Below are positions 7,704-15,693 of a DNA stretch of 64,000 nucleotides, in pieces. Every line of letters starts with the position of its first letter. Positions within the stretch are counted from its first letter, which is position 1. The stretch comes from JAUWGC01 sp963753055 (lineage in GTDB: Bacteria; Bacteroidota; Bacteroidia; Bacteroidales; B18-G4). Location: positions 1-64,000 of the forward strand of contig CAVWAP010000003.1 of assembly GCA_963753055.1 (NCBI GenBank), written 5' to 3'. The position numbers and the translations under genes were made by a program. The notes under the pieces are model-generated. The model did not search any database. It was given only the letters and a program-made list of their open reading frames with translations, and was not told the origin of the DNA.

Positions 7704-10517
7704 ATGGTCTTCTATAAACGAGTATGGTATGCGCATGTGATAAGGCTTGTTTTTATCACGTGCTTTTGTATTGCCCTTACCCAGGTAATGGGCCAGGATT
7801 CTACGGCCCAGTCATTTCATCAACAAGGAAGAGAATTTGCCAGAATAGGCGATTTTGATAAAGCTGAGGAGTTTTTTCTTTTAGCAGTAAGAAAGGATCC
7901 GACATTTGCTCCGTCATTTAATAATCTAGGAGTCTTAAAAAGAGTTCAGGGTAAGTATGATGACGCACTTAGGTATTTTAATGAAGCAGAAGGAATATTC
8001 TTAGATGAATCAAATATTCCACAATTAGCAGGCATTTATAACAATAAAGGTATTACTTACAAGGATAAAGGAGATTACTTCCAGGCCCTTAAATACTATA
8101 ATAATGCATTGAATTTATATTTAGAGGATGGAAAGAATCAAAAAAATGTAGGCAGGGTCTATAATAACCTTGGCCTGGTTTTCCTATTACAGGGCTCCTA
8201 CCAGAATGCCCTGGATGAGTTTAAGAAAAGTATCGAAATAAAGAAAGAGTTTGAGCCTCAGGAACTATCCACAGCCTATTCAAATTGTGCACGTACATAC
8301 CAGGGGCAAGGGGACTATGCCCAGGCAGATAAATATTACCAGCTGGCCATTAACAACAAAATCCAGTATAATGGAAAGGATTATTTTAGACTGCCAGAAT
8401 CTTATATTAATTATGGGCAGTTAAAGATATTGCAGGGGCTCGATGATGAGGGGCTGGGGTATTTTGATGAAGCAAAGAATATTTATATAAGGAATTACGG
8501 CAATGAAAACATATACCTGGCCAACGTATTACTGCCTGAGGCTAATTACTACCGCTCGAAAAGCAATTTCCGTGCTGCTTTGAGAAAATACCAGCTGGCT
8601 TTAATAAGCGCAGTTGAAGGTTTTTCCGATACCAATATTTTTATTAACCCCGATATTGCTCAGCTGAATGCGGAAATCAGGATACTTAATATCATTCAGA
8701 ATAAGGCAAATACCCTTTATGCGTACTATCACGATAATCCTGAAATTTCTTCGCATGTACTTGATGAATGCCTCAATTCATATGACCTTGTCATTAACCT
8801 GATAGAGAAGATACGGGGAGGCTTTCTTAATGATGAAAGTAAGCTTTTCCTCACCAACAATACTAAAACTACCTTCAATTCAGCATTGGATATAGCTTAT
8901 GATGCTTATAAGCAAACCGGGGATGAAAAATATAAGTATGCTGCCTTTCAATATGCGGAAAAAGGCAAGGCAGCTCTTGTTTCTGCTGCTATCTCCGATG
9001 TGGAGAATAAAAAGATCTATGGGATCCCTGTTGAAGTTCAAAGAGATGAAAAGGACATTCTTGCCTCTACAGACTTTTACAAGAAAAGGATTTATGAAGA
9101 ACGGCTAAAAGCAGATGCTGATTCCAGTAAAATCAACCTCTGGCAGCATAAGATCCTGGATCTTAGCAAGCAATACGATAGCCTTCTGGTATATCTCCAA
9201 AATAATTTCCCTGATTATTATGCACTTAAATATGATCACCAGGTGATTAAGGTAGAGGAAATACGTGAGCTGCTGGCTGGTGACGAAGCTGTGGTAGAGT
9301 ATACGCTGACTGATACTACTTTGTTTATTACAGTTATCAAGGATGATTATATGGAGATCGCAAAGAAAGATATCGATTCAGTGTTCTATAACAGGCTTGA
9401 TTTCCTGATCACATTCTTAAAAGATAACCGCTTCGCCAACACAAATTATGAGCAGTACCTTCAATATGTTGAAAGCTCTTACGGGGTGTTTGAAGTGTTG
9501 TTTGGTGACCTGTATGAAAATATTAAAGAGGATAAACTGAAAATCATCCCGGATGATAAGCTGGGGTACCTTCCTTTTGAGTCATTGCTGACCGCCATGC
9601 CGGAAACGGCTCAGATGGATTTTCGGAACCTCCAGTACATGATATTTAATAACCAGATCAATTATTCTTATTCTGCTTCTTTGCTGTTCTTCCAGGAAAT
9701 TACTGAAAAGTCCGGGCAAATAAGGCTGATGGCTTTTGCACCTACTTATGAAAACCTGGATGACATTGATACAGCCAAGTTCGTGGCATCACGCGATTAT
9801 ATCGATTACCTTGTTCCGCTTAAATATCTAAAAGAAGAGATCCGGGGCATATCTGAAATCCTCGATGCTGAAGTGTTTATGGATTACGATGCTACAGAAG
9901 AAGTCTTCTGGAACCAGGCAGGCAATTTTGATATCTTGCATTTTGCTATGCACACCCTGATCAACGATGCTAACCCAATGTTTTCACAACTGGTCTTTAC
10001 GCTGACCAATGATACGCTGGAAAACAATGACGGACTCCTGAATACCTATGAGATCTATAACATGGACCTGAACGCACGTATGGCCGTGCTGAGTGCATGT
10101 AATACTGGTTATGGTAAGCTTCAGAAAGGGGAGGGGATTATGAGCCTGGCAAGAGGTTTTATTTATGCTGGCGTCCCCAGCATCATCATGACATTATGGG
10201 CTGTTGAAGACCAATCCGGCTCAGAGCTAATGATCCGTTTTTATAAATTCCTGTCTGAAGGTGATGCTATTGATGAGGCGCTGAGAAAAGCAAAACTGGA
10301 ATACCTTTCAACGGCCGACCAGCTTCGTGCCCATCCATACCTCTGGGCCTCCTATGTAAGCATTGGAAAAGCTGATCCTATTTACAAAGCGGGTTGTTTA
10401 AATCTGCCATTCGTGCTCGGAGGTGGAGCCCTCATCATTATTGGCCTGGTAATATTCTTTTCCTGCAAAAACCGCAGACAATTCCTATTCAAAAAAAAAA
10501 TAGCACATAGCAAATAG
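7704..10517 (+). CDS. TPR-CHAT protease, exported and membrane-anchored
   Basis: CHAT domains are caspase/separase-like cysteine proteases. The 937-residue protein begins with a signal peptide (about 1-31, ending QVMGQ). A run of TPR repeats (about 33-330) is followed by a helical linker and the C-terminal CHAT domain (about 600-890). The catalytic dyad is visible: histidine in ILHFAMH (H750) and cysteine in LSACNTG (C799), followed by the family phrase GEGIMSLARGFIYAGVPSII and LWAVED. A transmembrane helix (about 900-919) and a basic tail close the protein, so the protease should face the periplasm. It follows the double-glycine peptide on the same strand and probably shares its transcript. 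The substrate is unknown; the peptide or the anti-sigma-like protein are candidates. Confidence 0.9.
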   Translation: MVFYKRVWYAHVIRLVFITCFCIALTQVMGQDSTAQSFHQQGREFARIGDFDKAEEFFLLAVRKDPTFAPSFNNLGVLKRVQGKYDDALRYFNEAEGIFLDESNIPQLAGIYNNKGITYKDKGDYFQALKYYNNALNLYLEDGKNQKNVGRVYNNLGLVFLLQGSYQNALDEFKKSIEIKKEFEPQELSTAYSNCARTYQGQGDYAQADKYYQLAINNKIQYNGKDYFRLPESYINYGQLKILQGLDDEGLGYFDEAKNIYIRNYGNENIYLANVLLPEANYYRSKSNFRAALRKYQLALISAVEGFSDTNIFINPDIAQLNAEIRILNIIQNKANTLYAYYHDNPEISSHVLDECLNSYDLVINLIEKIRGGFLNDESKLFLTNNTKTTFNSALDIAYDAYKQTGDEKYKYAAFQYAEKGKAALVSAAISDVENKKIYGIPVEVQRDEKDILASTDFYKKRIYEERLKADADSSKINLWQHKILDLSKQYDSLLVYLQNNFPDYYALKYDHQVIKVEEIRELLAGDEAVVEYTLTDTTLFITVIKDDYMEIAKKDIDSVFYNRLDFLITFLKDNRFANTNYEQYLQYVESSYGVFEVLFGDLYENIKEDKLKIIPDDKLGYLPFESLLTAMPETAQMDFRNLQYMIFNNQINYSYSASLLFFQEITEKSGQIRLMAFAPTYENLDDIDTAKFVASRDYIDYLVPLKYLKEEIRGISEILDAEVFMDYDATEEVFWNQAGNFDILHFAMHTLINDANPMFSQLVFTLTNDTLENNDGLLNTYEIYNMDLNARMAVLSACNTGYGKLQKGEGIMSLARGFIYAGVPSIIMTLWAVEDQSGSELMIRFYKFLSEGDAIDEALRKAKLEYLSTADQLRAHPYLWASYVSIGKADPIYKAGCLNLPFVLGGGALIIIGLVIFFSCKNRRQFLFKKKIAHSK

Positions 10518-10542
10518 TAAATTTACTATTTGCTATGTGCTA
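10501..10542. terminator. 42-bp perfect palindrome between convergent genes
   Basis: The 21-base arm beginning TAGCACATAGC is followed without a spacer by its exact reverse complement ending GCTATGTGCTA. The CHAT stop codon (10515-10517) lies inside it. An A run precedes the palindrome on the plus strand (10491-10500), but no T run follows, so it would act as an intrinsic terminator only for transcription coming from the anti-sigma side. It could also be a protein-binding palindrome or an mRNA-stabilising hairpin. Confidence 0.55.
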
Positions 10543-10690
10543 ATTCCTTATGAATTTATATGAACGACGATATATATTGTTGCAGCACGATCATACATGC
10601 TACTTGAGATAATCACTTATCAAGAAATAACGAACTGGTGCAAACGACAATAATAAAACCAGAGAGATTCTTTGAGCAGGAATAAAGTCC

Positions 10691-11461
10691 TTAGTTTTTA
10701 AGACTTTTGATGATATTCTTTGCCTTATACTTGTACGAGCTGTTGCTTGTACTGATTTCTTTAAAGATCTCCTTCGCCTTTCCATCCTCATCCAGCTTCA
10801 GGTAACACAATGCTGCATACCATCTGGCTTTTTCCACATACAAGTTGTGGTTATGGCTGGCAATATAATTAAAAGGCTTTAAGGCATTCCTGTATTTCCC
10901 GCTTTCAATATTGGAAATACCAGCATAAAACTGCACAGGAATATTGTTAGGATCTTTATTAAGTATTTGATTAAAGATCAAAAGCGCTCCATTGTAATCC
11001 CTGTTTTCATACTTTTGGAAACCTTCAATGAGTAATTTATCCTCGGAATTACCACGAATCAGCAATGCTGCATCCGGCTGGTAATAGATCTTGAAGAGGT
11101 TCTCATTGGAAATTGGTTTCTGCGTGTTTAGCATGAACAAGGATATCGCTCCCAGCATTATTATGATCGTGAAGGCTGCAGCAGCAATCCGGTGTAGTTT
11201 GCTTCTGAATAATGACCGGATTATTGAAGGCTGTTCCTTTTCGGTCTGTGTGAGTTCAAAGACATGGTCCAGGCTTTTTCTTACGTCAATCACATCTGTT
11301 TCCCCGATAGCTGCCTCGATTTCCATTTGAAGATGAAGGTCCTCTTGTACTGTAGAGTCTGAGTTAACAAGCTCATCAAATTGCTTTAACTCTTCCTCCT
11401 TCATCTCGTTGTTAATCTTTCGATCGATTAACGCTACGAGGCTGTTTTCAATGTTTTTCAT
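10691..11461 (-). CDS. TPR-containing anti-sigma-like membrane protein
   Basis: The 256-residue protein has a cytoplasmic N-terminus of about 90 residues rich in acidic and leucine positions (MKNIENSLVALIDRKINNEM, then EEELKQFDELV), the usual place of the sigma-binding part in Bacteroidota anti-sigma proteins. One transmembrane helix follows (about 91-110, RIAAAAFTIIIMLGAISLFM), then a periplasmic C-terminal half with TPR-like helices (about 135-250: YNGALLIFNQILNKDPNN and YRNALKPFNYI). It starts 25 bases after the sigma gene on the same strand, so the two are cotranscribed. The role as anti-sigma factor comes from this arrangement and topology; no canonical zinc motif is seen. Confidence 0.78.
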   Translation of the reverse strand: MKNIENSLVALIDRKINNEMKEEELKQFDELVNSDSTVQEDLHLQMEIEAAIGETDVIDVRKSLDHVFELTQTEKEQPSIIRSLFRSKLHRIAAAAFTIIIMLGAISLFMLNTQKPISNENLFKIYYQPDAALLIRGNSEDKLLIEGFQKYENRDYNGALLIFNQILNKDPNNIPVQFYAGISNIESGKYRNALKPFNYIASHNHNLYVEKARWYAALCYLKLDEDGKAKEIFKEISTSNSSYKYKAKNIIKSLKN

Positions 11462-11486
11462 CGCTCTAAATTGTTTTGTTTAATTT

Positions 11487-12068
11487 TTAGGATTTTGTTA
11501 TATTTTGATTTTTAAAGTAGGGGTCGTTTTTAATTCGTTTGATTAACATCTCCTTACATTGATATTTTCTCTTCTTGGCGTATTTCTCACTCGCATATCC
11601 CATGATGTTGGCAATCTCTTTCAGGGATACTTTCTCCATAAACAATCTCAATACTTTTTGACAATCGTTGCTTAAACTTAAAAAATGCGTTTGGTACAAC
11701 TTGTATCTGTCAAATGTCGGTGTGGTTACCGGCTCATCAATGTCGCAATCCGTTGTGTCAAAATCTTCGGTGCTGTTGATTTTGGTCCTCTCCACTTTCC
11801 TTCTCTCCAGCTCCTTCAACCACAAATTCTTGCAGATTGAGAAAATATAAGTCTTAAAAGAACATGTAATCGTAAAACTTTCCTCCTTCAACCGGCGAAA
11901 AATAACGATTATTGATTCCTGGAAAATGTCCTTTGCATCATCGTCATTTCCGCTGTTCAGTATGACAAAGTTCTTGACTGATGGATAAAACTTTTTGTAT
12001 ACGTACTCAAGTGTATCCGAATCATTCAATCGTATGCCTTCAAGCAACGATTCTTCAATGTAATGCAT
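11487..12068 (-). CDS. ECF-type sigma-70 factor
   Basis: The 193-residue protein has region 2 at about 20-90 (VYKKFYPSVKNFV, DDDAKDIFQESIIVIF, then SFKTYIFSICKNLWLKEL) and region 4 at about 130-182 (LSNDCQKVLRLFMEKVSLKE, then IANIMGYASEKYAKKRKYQC). Region 3 is missing, as in ECF factors. The linker is acidic (TEDFDTTDCDIDEP). The downstream gene encodes a membrane-anchored TPR protein and the convergent operon encodes the CHAT protease. The identical box pair upstream of this gene and of the peptide gene suggests autoregulation and control of the peptide-CHAT operon. If the boxes are the promoter, the untranslated leader would be only about 10 bases. Confidence 0.92.
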   Translation of the reverse strand: MHYIEESLLEGIRLNDSDTLEYVYKKFYPSVKNFVILNSGNDDDAKDIFQESIIVIFRRLKEESFTITCSFKTYIFSICKNLWLKELERRKVERTKINSTEDFDTTDCDIDEPVTTPTFDRYKLYQTHFLSLSNDCQKVLRLFMEKVSLKEIANIMGYASEKYAKKRKYQCKEMLIKRIKNDPYFKNQNITKS

Positions 12069-12079
12069 ACTCAGTCCAG

Positions 12080-12113
12080 TTATTTATTCGAAAATTCAAA
12101 AAAGGTAACCCTC
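12080..12113 (-). promoter_or_regulatory. Putative autoregulated ECF promoter of the sigma gene
   Basis: On the minus strand GAGGGTTACCTTTT (12113-12100) is followed by CGAATAAATAA (12090-12080), about 12 bases before the sigma ATG. It copies the element at 7379-7413. No TAnnTTTG box overlaps it. Confidence 0.68.
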
Positions 12114-12292
12114 AATTCATGTAAAATTTTAAAAATCAGCGGATCGCAGTACAATATTTAATAAGGGGTATGCTATTTAACGCTTATTTCCCGATTTGGT
12201 TCGAATTTTATCTGTGAATTTCAAGCTATCCTAAATTAACCATTTCAAAGTAAAGTGATTAGGACAAATGACAAAAAAAAGTATTAACTGTT

Positions 12293-13297
12293 ATGAGACT
12301 ATATTTTATACTTCAAATTTTGCTAACATTTTGCATCTTGTCCAATGCCCAGGTGGATGGCAATCCCCTGAAAAACAGACGACACACTGTAAAGATGGTT
12401 TTCTATAATGTTGAAAACTTATTCGATATATGGGATGACCCTGAGACCAATGATGATGAGTTTCTGCCATGGGGAATAAAAAACTGGACATATGAAAGAC
12501 TTCATAGTAAGCTGAATCACACTTCTAAGGTTCTTATTGGGCTGGGAAAATGGAATGTACCGGCAATTATCGGATTATGTGAGATAGAGAACCGATATAT
12601 CCTGAATCAACTTGTAGAAAATTCACCTCTTGCTTCCTGGCCGTATGCAATACTGCACTATGAATCTCCCGACCACCGGGGAATAGATGTTGCACTACTG
12701 TACCTGAGCACGCAATTTGAAATTATCAGTTCGGAAGCTGTTACGGCTAACTTTGATGTTGATACATCACTGAAAACCAGGGATATATTATATGCGAAAG
12801 GGGTTCTGGACAAGGTTGATACATTGCATTTATTCATCAATCACTGGCCTTCACGATATGGTGACTATGCGTACACGTCTTTGAAACGATTAAATGCAGC
12901 GGGAACATTGCATGATAAAATTGACTCAATCCAACGAACTACCTGGGAACCCAAGATCATTATCATGGGTGATTTCAATGATGAGCCTGGTGATGAGAGT
13001 CTTAGGGTTCTCAATAAGAGAGATTTAAGCCTGATAAACCTGATGAAAAATATAAAGGCTGAAGGGCAGGAGGGAACGATTAAATACCAGTCACAGTGGT
13101 ATTTCTTTGATCAGATAATAATATCATCAAATTTACGGGATCGGTGTAGAGCATTTATTTACAAGCCTGATTTTCTATTTATGAAGGATGAAAAGTACTT
13201 TGGAAGAAAGCCCTTCCGTACCTATTCCGGTCCGAAGTATTTAGGAGGATATAGTGATCATTTGCCAGTTTACCTGGAATTGGAACTTGAAAATTGA
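12293..13297 (+). CDS. Secreted endonuclease/exonuclease/phosphatase family protein
   Basis: This is a metal-dependent phosphodiesterase fold of the DNase I type. After a signal peptide (about 1-19, ending LSNAQ) come the family motifs in order: FYNVENLFD (near residue 40), GLCEIEN (glutamate metal ligand, near 100), a histidine in INHWPSR (near 184), GDFNDEP (near 225) and the closing SDHLPVYLE (near 323). Length and order suit a single-domain exported nuclease of about 330 residues. The substrate (DNA, RNA or a phospholipid head group) cannot be told from sequence. The gene is divergent from the sigma operon with a 224-base gap. Confidence 0.9.
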   Translation: MRLYFILQILLTFCILSNAQVDGNPLKNRRHTVKMVFYNVENLFDIWDDPETNDDEFLPWGIKNWTYERLHSKLNHTSKVLIGLGKWNVPAIIGLCEIENRYILNQLVENSPLASWPYAILHYESPDHRGIDVALLYLSTQFEIISSEAVTANFDVDTSLKTRDILYAKGVLDKVDTLHLFINHWPSRYGDYAYTSLKRLNAAGTLHDKIDSIQRTTWEPKIIIMGDFNDEPGDESLRVLNKRDLSLINLMKNIKAEGQEGTIKYQSQWYFFDQIIISSNLRDRCRAFIYKPDFLFMKDEKYFGRKPFRTYSGPKYLGGYSDHLPVYLELELEN

Positions 13298-13370
13298 AAC
13301 TTGAAAATTGGAATATGAAAATTCATCTCTCTTTTCTTCTCTCTTCTCTCTTCTCTCTTTTCTTTTTTCT

Positions 13371-13517
13371 CCCCGCCTTCGGCGGGATGTCGCTCGGCTT
13401 TGCCTCGCTCCACTTCTCTCCCCGCCTTCGGCGGGATGTCGCTCGGCTTTGCCTCGCTCCACTTCTCTCCCGCCTTCGGCGGGATGTCGCTCGGCTTTGC
13501 CTCGCTCCACTTCTCTC
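13371..13517. repeat. Three tandem 48-49 bp hairpin repeats
   Basis: Three near-identical units start at 13371, 13420 and 13469. Each begins with the perfect hairpin CCCGCC-TTC-GGCGGG, continues ATGTCGCTCGGCTTTGCC and ends TCGCTCCACTTCTCT. The array is flanked on both sides by TCTCT-rich sequence (13326-13370 and 13511-13530). It lies at the convergent ends of the nuclease and APS reductase genes. Confidence 0.9.
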
Positions 13518-13525
13518 TTCTCTCT

Positions 13526-14242
13526 TCACTTCTTATGTATTCCACATTCTTTCATCTCGGGCTGTTCCCACCACCAGCGACCGGCGCGTACATCCTCTCC
13601 TGGCTTAACAGATCTTGTGCAGGGCTTACACCCAATGCTCGGATAACCCTGGTCATGTAGCGGACTGTATGGGATCTGGTTCTTATGAATATAATCCCAG
13701 AGCTTTTCCTCTGTCCAGTTCTTCAGCGGATTGATCTTTATTATTTTGAACTTGTCGTCCCATTCGACAAGCTGAATGTCTTTTCTCGTTACTGATTGTT
13801 CGTTCCTCAGACCACTGATCCAAACCTCGGCGCCTTTCAAAGCACGTGTAAGAGGCTCAATTTTACGGATATGGCAGCAGAGTTTTCTGTATTCAACGCT
13901 CTGGTAAAACAGGTTAATACCATGGGCCATTACCATTTCCTGGACAAGGGTGTTATCAGGAAACATGATTTCAATATTGATCTTATAACGGGCAACTGTT
14001 TTTTCAATTAAATCGTAAGTTTCCTGGAACAACCTGCCTGTATCTAAGGTGAATACCCGGGGCTTATTATCAAAACCGGCAATCATTTGCGTGATCACCT
14101 GATCTTCGGCACCCATGCTGGTTGAAAAAACTATCTTGCCCTCATATTCATGCAGGAAAAACTCCAAAACCTCGTGGACAGAGGCATTTTGAAGTTCCCG
14201 GTTGAGTTGTTGAATTTTATTCTGGAGTTGAACTTCTCCCAT
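13526..14242 (-). CDS. cysH: Adenylyl-sulfate (APS) reductase
   Basis: It reduces activated sulfate to sulfite with thioredoxin in assimilatory sulfur metabolism. The 238-residue protein shows the PP-loop-like SMGAEDQV (42-49), LDTGRLFQETYDLI (66-79), the cysteine pair in KLCCHIRK (C122, C123), the CKPC pair (C205, C208) and the catalytic C-terminal ECGIH (C233). CC plus CxxC are the [4Fe-4S] ligands that mark APS rather than PAPS reductases. The C-terminal arginine-tryptophan segment (RAGRWWWE) is usual. No other sulfate genes are near. The gene is divergent from the Mpl-type ligase with an 81-base gap. Confidence 0.93.
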   Translation of the reverse strand: MGEVQLQNKIQQLNRELQNASVHEVLEFFLHEYEGKIVFSTSMGAEDQVITQMIAGFDNKPRVFTLDTGRLFQETYDLIEKTVARYKINIEIMFPDNTLVQEMVMAHGINLFYQSVEYRKLCCHIRKIEPLTRALKGAEVWISGLRNEQSVTRKDIQLVEWDDKFKIIKINPLKNWTEEKLWDYIHKNQIPYSPLHDQGYPSIGCKPCTRSVKPGEDVRAGRWWWEQPEMKECGIHKK

Positions 14243-14323
14243 CGATTAATCTCCTTGCTATACAAACAAAGGTAACAAAATAAATTAACTTTGGTTCTTC
14301 AAAAACATAACTGCTTGTAAGCT

Positions 14324-15685
14324 ATGAAATTTCATTTTATCGCTGTTGGAGGTGCTGTGATGCATAACCTGGCCATTGCACTTCACCTTAAAGGCCATAC
14401 TGTAACTGGTTCAGATGATGAGATTTTCGAGCCCTCCAGAGGCAGGCTTTTAAATTATGGTTTATTACCGGATAAAGAGGGTTGGGATCCAGAAAGGATT
14501 AGTGCTGATCTTGATGGTGTCATCTTAGGTATGCATGCCAGGGCGGGCAATCCGGAGCTTGATAAAGCTAAAGAACTAGACTTGCAAGTATATTCATTCC
14601 CAGAGTTTCTTTATGAACATGCTAAAGACAAAAAGCGTGTTGTGATAGGAGGGAGCCATGGCAAAACAACAATAACTGCCATGCTGATGCATATTCTGAA
14701 AGAAGAAGGATTGGATTTTGACTATCTCGTTGGTGCCCAGCTTGAAGGTTTTGATGTCATGGTACGTCTATCTGATGAAGCACCAATTATGCTTTTCGAA
14801 GGTGATGAATATCTCACATCTGCCCTGGACCCACGTCCCAAATTCCACCTGTACAAACCTGATATTGCATTGCTTAGCGGTATAGCCTGGGACCATATCA
14901 ACGTTTTCCCCACATATGACAACTACCTGGAACAATTCAGCATCTTTATTCAAAGGATTGAAGATGGTGGATCGTTAATATATTACAAGGATGATCTTGA
15001 ATTACAAAAGCTTGTAAAACATGCCGGGAAGTCCATCAACATTATTCCATATGGGATACCTGAACACCGTGTTGAGCAGGAAAAGACCATCATAACCTAT
15101 AAGGAACAGGATTACCCGATGCAGGTCTTTGGTGATCATAACCTTGCTAACCTGCAGGGCGCCGCATTGGTTTGCCAGCAACTTGGCATACCATATGAGA
15201 AGGCTTTGAAGGCCATGAAGGGTTTTAAGGGTGCTGCAAAAAGACTGGAAGTAGTTAATTCAGGCATAACAACAACAGTCTTTACGGATTTCGCCCATGC
15301 CCCATCAAAACTTAAGGCGACAATCGATGCGGTAAAGAAACAATATAGTACCCGCAGGTTAGTGGCATGCATTGAACTGCATACATTTAGCAGTCTTAGC
15401 AAGGAATTCCTATCACATTACAGTGGGACGATGGATAAAGCTGATGTTCCGGTTGTATACTTCAATCCCCATGCTTTAGCATTGAAAAAGCTGCCGGAAA
15501 TTACAATGAGTGATATCCGCGAAGCTTTTGAAACACACGGGTTGAAGGTGTTTAATGATTCTGCTGACCTGAAAAAGTATTTATTGAATCAGGAGTGGAG
15601 CAATGCCAATCTGCTTATGATGAGTTCAGGAAATTTTGATGGCATAGACCTGCAAGATCTCAGCGCATCAATTCTCGAAAAATAA
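14324..15685 (+). CDS. mpl: Mur ligase of the Mpl type (murein tripeptide ligase)
   Basis: Mpl joins recycled L-Ala-gamma-D-Glu-mDAP tripeptide to UDP-MurNAc. The protein lacks the usual MurC N-terminal extension and starts KFHFIAVGGAVMHNLAIAL, as in Mpl. The ATP loop GSHGKTT is at residues 110-116. Then come the central-domain motifs FEGDEYLTS (near 160) and SGIAWDHINVF (near 186) and the C-terminal domain phrase TVFTDFAHAPSKLKATI (near 322). 453 residues is the normal length. It ends 8 bases before the convergent rho gene. MurC is the alternative but fits the N-terminus less well. Confidence 0.88.
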   Translation: MKFHFIAVGGAVMHNLAIALHLKGHTVTGSDDEIFEPSRGRLLNYGLLPDKEGWDPERISADLDGVILGMHARAGNPELDKAKELDLQVYSFPEFLYEHAKDKKRVVIGGSHGKTTITAMLMHILKEEGLDFDYLVGAQLEGFDVMVRLSDEAPIMLFEGDEYLTSALDPRPKFHLYKPDIALLSGIAWDHINVFPTYDNYLEQFSIFIQRIEDGGSLIYYKDDLELQKLVKHAGKSINIIPYGIPEHRVEQEKTIITYKEQDYPMQVFGDHNLANLQGAALVCQQLGIPYEKALKAMKGFKGAAKRLEVVNSGITTTVFTDFAHAPSKLKATIDAVKKQYSTRRLVACIELHTFSSLSKEFLSHYSGTMDKADVPVVYFNPHALALKKLPEITMSDIREAFETHGLKVFNDSADLKKYLLNQEWSNANLLMMSSGNFDGIDLQDLSASILEK

Positions 15686-15693
15686 TGCTTTCC

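Noticed and set aside
13371..13517. CRISPR-like array
   Set aside because: The units are contiguous with no unique spacers and there are no cas genes.
13241..13660. Several overlapping ORFs on both strands across the tandem repeat
   Set aside because: They are translations of the same 48-49 bp repeat in different frames with no ribosome sites or family resemblance.
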